A DNA stretch of 19,649 nt, taken from contig DASRJX010000016.1 of NCBI GenBank assembly GCA_035649235.1, forward strand, positions 1 through 19,649, written 5' to 3'. The position numbers and the translations under genes were made by a program. Positions 14,948-19,649 of this stretch are shown one piece after another; position 1 is the stretch's first letter, and each line of letters starts with the position of its first letter. The notes beneath the pieces were generated by a model that did not search any database, was not told where the DNA came from, and was given only the letters and a program-made list of their open reading frames with translations. This DNA comes from DASRJX01 sp035649235. GTDB taxonomy: Bacteria; Acidobacteriota; Polarisedimenticolia; Gp22-AA2.

Positions 14948-17262
14948 CGGCGCTCCAGCTCGCCCCGCAGGACGCGGGCGGCGGCGACCATGGCGGCGAG
15001 GGCGGGGCGCACCTCCTCCCAGCGGCGGGTCTTGAGGCCGCAGTCGGGATTGACCCAGAGCTGATCGGTCGCCAGAACGCCGAGCGCCCTCCGGAGCAAC
15101 GCCACGATCTCCTCCGTGGCCGGGACGCGGGGCGAATGGATGTCGTACACGCCCGGGCCGATCTCGTTCGGGTAGCGGTGCTTCCGGAACGCTTCCAGGA
15201 GCTCCATCTTCGAGCGGGAGGACTCGATGGAGATCACGTCGGCGTCGAGCGACGCCACGGCGTCCATCATGTCGTTGAGCTCGGCGTAGCACATATGCGT
15301 GTGGATCTGCGTCGCATCCCGCGCGCCGGAGGACGCCAGCCGGAAGGCGTCCACGGCCTCCTCGAGATAGGCCTTGGCGTCGGCGGCGCGCAGCGGCAGG
15401 CCCTCCCGGAGCCCTGGCTCGTCGATCTGGATCACCTTCATCCCGGCCGCCTCCAGATCGGTCACTTCGTCGCGGATCGCGAGTGCTATCTGGCGCCGCG
15501 TCTCGGCCCGCGGCTGGTCGTCGCGCACGAAGGACCACTGGAGGATCGTCGACGGGCCGGTCAGCATGCCTTTCATGGGGCGGCGCGTGAGCGACTGGGC
15601 GTAGCGCGACCAGGGCACCGTCATCGGCTCCGGGCGCGACACGTCGCCATAAAGGATGGGCGGCTTGACGCAGCGCGAGCCGTAGCTCTGGACCCAGCCC
15701 TGGCGCGTGAAGGCGAACCCCTGGAGCTTCTCGCCGAAGTACTCCACCATGTCGTTCCGCTCGAATTCGCCATGGACCAGGACGTCGAGCCCGAGATCCT
15801 CCTGCTCGCGGATCGTCGTTTCGATCGCCTGCCGGAGGAACGCCTCGTACTCGGCCTCCGGCATCCGGCCCGAGCGGCGGGCGGCGCGGGCGGCGCGCAC
15901 CTCGGCGGTCTGCGGGAAGGACCCGATGGTCGTGGTCGGGAGCGCAGGCAGGAGGAGCGATTCCCGCTGCATCCGCCGGCGCTCGGCGAACGGCCGGCCG
16001 CGCCGCAGCATGGCCGGCTGGATGGCCTGGAGCCTCTGCCGGACCTTCTCGTCGCGCAGGTGCCGTGAGGCCTTGCGCCTCTTGAGCGCTTCGCGCTGGG
16101 CGCCGAGCTCGGCCGCGATCGCATGCCGCCCCTCACGCACGCCTCGGGCCAGGAGCACCACTTCCACGAGCTTCTGCTTCGCGAAGGCGAGCCAGCCGCG
16201 GATCTCCTCGTCGAGATCGGTCTCGAGATCGGCGTCGAGAGGCACGTGCAGGAGCGAGCAGGAGGGCGCGATCTGGATCCGCTCGGGACCGAGGGCCCCG
16301 GCCGCCTTCTCCGCCAGGTCGAGCGCCCCGTCGAGGTCGGCGCGCCAGATGTTCCGGCCGTCGACGAGCCCGAGCGACAAGGTCAGCGTCGAGGGCGCGT
16401 CCTCGAGGGCCTTCTCGAGCTGTCCCGGGTCCCGGACCAGATCGAGATGGAGGCCCGCCACCGGCAGGCGGAGCGCCAGAGGCAGCTGGTCGCCCAGCCC
16501 CTCGAAGTAGGTCGCGACCAGGATCTTGAGACCGGGCGACGCCGCTGCGAGGCGGGCGTACGCCTTGCGGTACAGGGCGCCGTCCCCGGGCTGCGCATCG
16601 AGCACCAGGCACGGCTCGTCGATCTGCACCCACTCCGCCCCGGCCTGCCCCAGGCGGCGCAGCACGTCCTCGTATACGGGAAGCAGGCCCTCGAGGAGGA
16701 CCTCCGGCGCCGCAGCCCCGGGCGCCCGCTTGCCGAGCCGCAGGAACGACAGCGGCCCCAGGAGCACAGGGCGCGCGGCCACGCCGAGCGCGCGCGCCTC
16801 GCGCAACTCTTCGACCGCTTTGAACGACCGGAGCGTGAACTCCTGTCCCGGCTCGAACTCGGGGACGATGTAGTGGTAGTTGGTGTCGAACCACTTGGTC
16901 ATCTCCATGGCCGGCACGCCGGACCCGCCGGCCGCCGCGGACTCGCCTCTGGGTCCGGACCCGCGTGCCATGGCGAAATAGGTCGCGAGGTCGACGGTGT
17001 CGGCGGACCCGCCGTAGCGCGACGGCACGGCGCCCGCGAGTGCCACGGCGTCGAGCACCTGGTCGTAAAGAGAGAAGTCGTTGACCGGCACGACGCCGAG
17101 GCCGGCGTTCTGCTGCATCAGGAGGTGGTCGCGGCGCAGCGCCCGGGCGGCCGACAGCAGGGCGGACTCGCTCGTGCGTCCTGTCCAATGCTCCTCGAGC
17201 GCCGTCTTGAGCTGGCGGCGAGCGCCGATGCGCGGGAAGCCGAGGTTCGCGGCCAGGGTCAT
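14944..17262 (-). CDS. metE: Cobalamin-independent methionine synthase
   Basis: Cytoplasmic enzyme that moves a methyl group from methyltetrahydropteroyl-triglutamate to homocysteine, the last step of methionine synthesis. It has 772 residues (E. coli MetE 753). The N-domain begins MTLAANLGFPRIGARRQLK. The zinc ligands are all present in the C-domain: His656 and Cys658 (HTHMC), Glu680 (SIESSRS) and Cys741 (NPDCGLKTR), each offset by 15 from E. coli His641, Cys643, Glu665 and Cys726. The start is ATG 17262; an upstream in-frame GTG/ATG extension to 17469 overlaps the phosphatase gene and is not family-like. GGAAGGGG lies eight bases before the ATG. No SAM or cobalamin riboswitch fits in the 97-bp upstream gap. 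The TGA overlaps the BlaI start. Confidence 0.95.
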   Translation of the reverse strand: MTLAANLGFPRIGARRQLKTALEEHWTGRTSESALLSAARALRRDHLLMQQNAGLGVVPVNDFSLYDQVLDAVALAGAVPSRYGGSADTVDLATYFAMARGSGPRGESAAAGGSGVPAMEMTKWFDTNYHYIVPEFEPGQEFTLRSFKAVEELREARALGVAARPVLLGPLSFLRLGKRAPGAAAPEVLLEGLLPVYEDVLRRLGQAGAEWVQIDEPCLVLDAQPGDGALYRKAYARLAAASPGLKILVATYFEGLGDQLPLALRLPVAGLHLDLVRDPGQLEKALEDAPSTLTLSLGLVDGRNIWRADLDGALDLAEKAAGALGPERIQIAPSCSLLHVPLDADLETDLDEEIRGWLAFAKQKLVEVVLLARGVREGRHAIAAELGAQREALKRRKASRHLRDEKVRQRLQAIQPAMLRRGRPFAERRRMQRESLLLPALPTTTIGSFPQTAEVRAARAARRSGRMPEAEYEAFLRQAIETTIREQEDLGLDVLVHGEFERNDMVEYFGEKLQGFAFTRQGWVQSYGSRCVKPPILYGDVSRPEPMTVPWSRYAQSLTRRPMKGMLTGPSTILQWSFVRDDQPRAETRRQIALAIRDEVTDLEAAGMKVIQIDEPGLREGLPLRAADAKAYLEEAVDAFRLASSGARDATQIHTHMCYAELNDMMDAVASLDADVISIESSRSKMELLEAFRKHRYPNEIGPGVYDIHSPRVPATEEIVALLRRALGVLATDQLWVNPDCGLKTRRWEEVRPALAAMVAAARVLRGELERR

Positions 17263-17304
17263 CGCAGGGGCCCCTTCCTTCGAAGCGCCGGAAGCAACGC
17301 GCTC

Positions 17305-17310
17305 ATTGTA
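17305..17310 (-). promoter_or_regulatory. Candidate -10 box (TACAAT) for metE
   Basis: The minus strand reads TACAAT 43 bases before the metE ATG. No good -35 hexamer stands 16-18 bp upstream. In the 17263-17359 gap I see no BlaI-type dyad, no PHO-like repeat and no riboswitch fold. Confidence 0.3.
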
Positions 17311-17343
17311 GCCCTGCCGTAGTCCGGGCGGGCGCTCCTGGCA

Positions 17344-17349
17344 TATTCT
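17344..17349 (+). promoter_or_regulatory. Candidate -10 box (TATTCT) for the phosphatase gene
   Basis: TATTCT lies 11 bases before ATG 17360, so a transcript from it would be nearly leaderless at that ATG. This leaves open a later start at GTG 17405, which follows GGAGAAG directly, or at GTG 17420. No PHO-like repeat is seen around it. Confidence 0.25.
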
Positions 17350-17359
17350 TCCGCTCCTG

Positions 17360-19075
17360 ATGCGGGAGCGACGGGCAGCGGGGGGAGCGGCCACCTGGGA
17401 GAAGGTGCCGACAATCGACGTGCGTGGCGCGGGCCGGGCGGCCCTCGCCGGGATCGCGCTCCTCGTCACCCTCGCGACGGCCCGGGGCGCTCCGGACCCC
17501 GCTGACGAGCCTCCGAAGCCTGGCGCGCCCGCCGCAGGCGCCAGAGCCGCGAAGGCGCCCGCGGACGGCGCGCAATCGAAGAAGCCGGCCCCGCGTCTCG
17601 TCGTGGTCGTCGTCCTCGATCTGTTCCGGGAAGAGTTCCTGACGCGCTATCAGGACCGGTTCGGGCCCGACGGCTTCCGGCGGCTCCTCCGGGACGGAGC
17701 GCGGTTCACCTCCTGCGCCTATCCGTACGCCCTCACCGAGACCGCGCCAGGGCACGCCACGATCGCCACCGGCACGACGCCCGACAGGCACGGCATCGTG
17801 AGCAACGAGTGGTACGACCGGGGCCTCGGGAGGATGGTGGGGGCGTCCGAAGATCCCGACTCGCCTCTCGTCGGCGCCGGCGAGGGAAAGAAAGGCGACT
17901 CGCCCGTGCGGCTGGTCGGCGACACCTTCGCCGACGAGCTGCGCCTCGCGACCGGCGGCCGCGCCCGGATCGGGGGCGTGGCCCTCAAGGGCAGGTCCGC
18001 AGCCCTGTCGACGGGCCGCGCTCCCACCGGCACCTACTGGTTCGACGCGCCCTCGGGCCGGTTCGTGACCAGCCGGTACTACGCTCAGCGCCTCCCCGAC
18101 TGGGTCGAAGCGTTCGACGGCGCCCGCCCTGCCGACCGCTTCTTCGGGCGCGCCTGGTCTTCTGGCGGACAGGTCCTGGCTCATCTCGGCGAGGCCGGCG
18201 GCCATCCTGACCAGGCGTACTACGAGGCGCTCCGGTCGACGCCGTTCGTCCATGACCTGCTCCTCGAGTTCGCGCGCGCCCTGATCGAGCACGAGAGGCT
18301 CGGCGACGATACCCTCACCGACTTCCTGTTCGTCGGCCTGTCCGGCTTCGATTACCTGGGCCACGACGTCGGCCCCTACGCGGAGACGATGGGGGCCATG
18401 GTCCAGGCGGCCGATTCCCAGATCGCCGCGTTCCTGCGCTTCCTGGACGGGCGGCTGGGCCGGACGGGATACTGGCTCGCCGTGACGGCGGACCACGGCG
18501 TGTCGCCGACCCTGAAGGAGTCCGAGGAGCGCCGGCTGCAACCGCGCAGCGTGGACCGGGAGGTCGTCCTGGACAGGATCCACAAGGCCCTGGAGACGCG
18601 CTTCGACGACGGCGCCGGCATCGGCGTGCAGGGCCTGGCGACGCGGTTCTGGTTCGACGCCGATGACCTATCGCGCCGCAAGGTCCGCCTGCGCGACGCG
18701 GCGCTCGTGGCTGGAGAGGCGGCGCTCGAGGTGGACGGCGTCCTCGGCTACATCACGTCCGAGGCCTCCAACCTGGATGCGACCACGCGCGAGTCGTACC
18801 GCCTCAGCGCCTACCCGGGCAGGAGCCCGGATCTCCTCCTGGTCCTGCACCCGTTCTCGCTGCCGCACCCTTCGACGCCGGCGAACCACGGCACGCCCTG
18901 GTCGTACGACAAGCAGGTCCCGATCCTGCTCGTCGGCCCGCCCTTCCGGCCGGGGACCTACCGCGCGCCCTGCTCCCCCGCCGACCTGGCGCCGACTCTC
19001 GCCGCGGCACTCGGCATCCCGGCGCCGGCGATGGCCACCGGCCGCGTCCTGGGAGAGGTGCTCCGCTCCGACTAA
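17360..19075 (+). CDS. PafA-like alkaline phosphatase (phosphomonoesterase)
   Basis: Exported phosphatase, 571 residues, alkaline-phosphatase superfamily. A hydrophobic stretch (about 25-42, ALAGIALLVTLATARGA) suggests a signal peptide, followed by a Pro/Ala-rich linker to about residue 78. The catalytic set matches PafA: metal ligands Asp87, Asp331 and His335 (DYLGH), Asp378 and His379 (TADHG) and His510; nucleophile Thr128 in TETAPGHA; Asn149 in GIVSNEWY; and the Lys210-x-Arg212 pair (LKGRSA). These correspond to PafA Asp38, Asp305, His309, Asp352, His353, His486, Thr79, Asn100, Lys162 and Arg164. The Lys/Arg pair points to phosphate monoesters rather than diesters or sulfates. Starts at 17405 or 17420 would shorten the N-region but keep the signal. 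Divergent from metE. Confidence 0.9.
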   Translation: MRERRAAGGAATWEKVPTIDVRGAGRAALAGIALLVTLATARGAPDPADEPPKPGAPAAGARAAKAPADGAQSKKPAPRLVVVVVLDLFREEFLTRYQDRFGPDGFRRLLRDGARFTSCAYPYALTETAPGHATIATGTTPDRHGIVSNEWYDRGLGRMVGASEDPDSPLVGAGEGKKGDSPVRLVGDTFADELRLATGGRARIGGVALKGRSAALSTGRAPTGTYWFDAPSGRFVTSRYYAQRLPDWVEAFDGARPADRFFGRAWSSGGQVLAHLGEAGGHPDQAYYEALRSTPFVHDLLLEFARALIEHERLGDDTLTDFLFVGLSGFDYLGHDVGPYAETMGAMVQAADSQIAAFLRFLDGRLGRTGYWLAVTADHGVSPTLKESEERRLQPRSVDREVVLDRIHKALETRFDDGAGIGVQGLATRFWFDADDLSRRKVRLRDAALVAGEAALEVDGVLGYITSEASNLDATTRESYRLSAYPGRSPDLLLVLHPFSLPHPSTPANHGTPWSYDKQVPILLVGPPFRPGTYRAPCSPADLAPTLAAALGIPAPAMATGRVLGEVLRSD

Positions 19076-19090
19076 AGGAGAGGCGGAGCG

Positions 19091-19649
19091 TCAGTGACGC
19101 AGCCGCACCCGGGCCAGGTTCACGAGCGCCACGCCTCCCAGGATGACCAGCGTTCCGAGCCCCGTCCGCCAGTCGAGAGGCTCGGCGAGGAACAGCCAGC
19201 CCAGGAAGAGCGCGATGATCGGGTTGACATAGGCGTAGGTCGCCACCTTCACCGCCGGGACGTGCGTCAGGAGCCACATGTAGGAGGAATAGCCGAGGAG
19301 CGAGCCGGCGACGATGAGCCAGCCTATGGCCGCGGCCGAGCGCGGCGTCAGGTGATAGCGCGGCGCCTCGCCGAGCATGAGGCCGAAGAGCGTCAGCGCC
19401 ACGCCCGCGACCAGCATCTCCAGGGCGACCGCCATGAGGGGTGGCGTGTCGCGGACCCTGTGCTTGGAGTAGATGGAGCCGACCGCCCAGCAGATATTCG
19501 CCCCCACGAGCGCCATCTCCCCCCGCATCTCCCAGATGCCGCGCGGCCCGAGCGTGCTGATCTTGGGCCAGGTCAGGATCAGCATCCCGGAGAAGCCGAC
19601 GACGAGCCCCGCCACGACCAGGGGAGTGATCCGCTCGCCGTCCTTGCGC
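19091..19649 (-). CDS. EamA/RhaT-type drug-metabolite transporter, partial (N-terminus off the right edge)
   Basis: The last 185 residues of an inner-membrane transporter; the frame remains open to the window end (..RKDGERITPLVVAGLVV), so the first EamA repeat lies outside. The visible part starts with the last helix of the first repeat (TPLVVAGLVVGFSGMLIL) and then holds the second EamA repeat: VGANICWAVGSIYSKH, AVALEMLVAGVALTLFGL, AIGWLIVAGSLLGYSS, the block ATYAYVNPIIALFLGW, and GLGTLVILGGVALVN. A GTG at 19615 is an internal codon, not the real start. Substrate unknown; family members export amino acids, nucleosides or drugs. It converges on the phosphatase gene, 15 bp away. Confidence 0.88.
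   Translation of the reverse strand, partial: RKDGERITPLVVAGLVVGFSGMLILTWPKISTLGPRGIWEMRGEMALVGANICWAVGSIYSKHRVRDTPPLMAVALEMLVAGVALTLFGLMLGEAPRYHLTPRSAAAIGWLIVAGSLLGYSSYMWLLTHVPAVKVATYAYVNPIIALFLGWLFLAEPLDWRTGLGTLVILGGVALVNLARVRLRH

Noticed and set aside
17263..17359. SAM or cobalamin riboswitch upstream of metE
   Set aside because: The gap is 97 bp, shared with a divergent gene, and no conserved riboswitch boxes or stems are visible.
17263..17469. N-terminal extension of metE
   Set aside because: It overlaps the divergent phosphatase gene, lacks family similarity, and a good ribosome site precedes ATG 17262.

Overview
The window is a high-GC, tightly packed bacterial chromosome segment, coding on both strands, with no mobile elements, RNA genes or CRISPR. 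The cell is Gram-negative: there are a TonB-dependent receptor, a patatin fused to an outer-membrane barrel, and a periplasmic-type phosphatase. The combination of a TonB receptor with an N-terminal carboxypeptidase-regulatory-like domain, a stand-alone BlaI/M56 pair, a DUF2934 protein and a PafA-like phosphatase resembles Acidobacteriota or a neighbouring soil phylum. That placement is an inference from gene content, not proven.

Layout. (1) Positions 1-2149, minus: a PhoR-like sensor kinase, cut by the left edge, behind a PhoB-like regulator, with a promoter that carries three 11-bp-spaced direct repeats like a PHO box. (2) 2237-4790, plus: a small DUF2934 protein and an alpha-glucan phosphorylase. 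(3) 4804-6898, minus: an OmpR/CusR-type regulator and its kinase, overlapping by 17 bp. (4) 7016-8107, plus: a sigma-70 family factor with an unusual region 2.3/2.4, divergent from the regulator and sharing an intergenic region with a second set of three 11-bp-spaced repeats. A short ScdA_N-like fragment without a start follows. (5) 8293-10575, minus: a type Vd-like patatin/barrel protein. (6) 10743-13469, plus: a TonB-dependent receptor behind a long dyad. (7) 13497-17262, minus: metE, a BlaI-type repressor and an M56 metallopeptidase, joined by two 4-nt stop/start overlaps. (8) 17360-19075, plus: a PafA-like alkaline phosphatase. (9) 19091-19649, minus: the C-terminal part of an EamA transporter.

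How they fit together. Phosphate appears twice: PhoR/PhoB with a PHO-box-like site, and a phosphomonoesterase with a full PafA-type catalytic set, although no PHO-like repeat was seen at the phosphatase promoter. Envelope functions (receptor, patatin-barrel, M56/BlaI) and two envelope-sensing kinases make up much of the rest. No intergenic gap exceeds 300 bases.

No clearly new multi-gene system is evident. The most unusual points are a kinase gene with no standard start codon that lies in frame with the regulator before it, the two sets of 11-bp tandem repeats at the regulator promoters, the translationally coupled metE-blaI-M56 cluster, and the sigma factor with a missing Trp pair.
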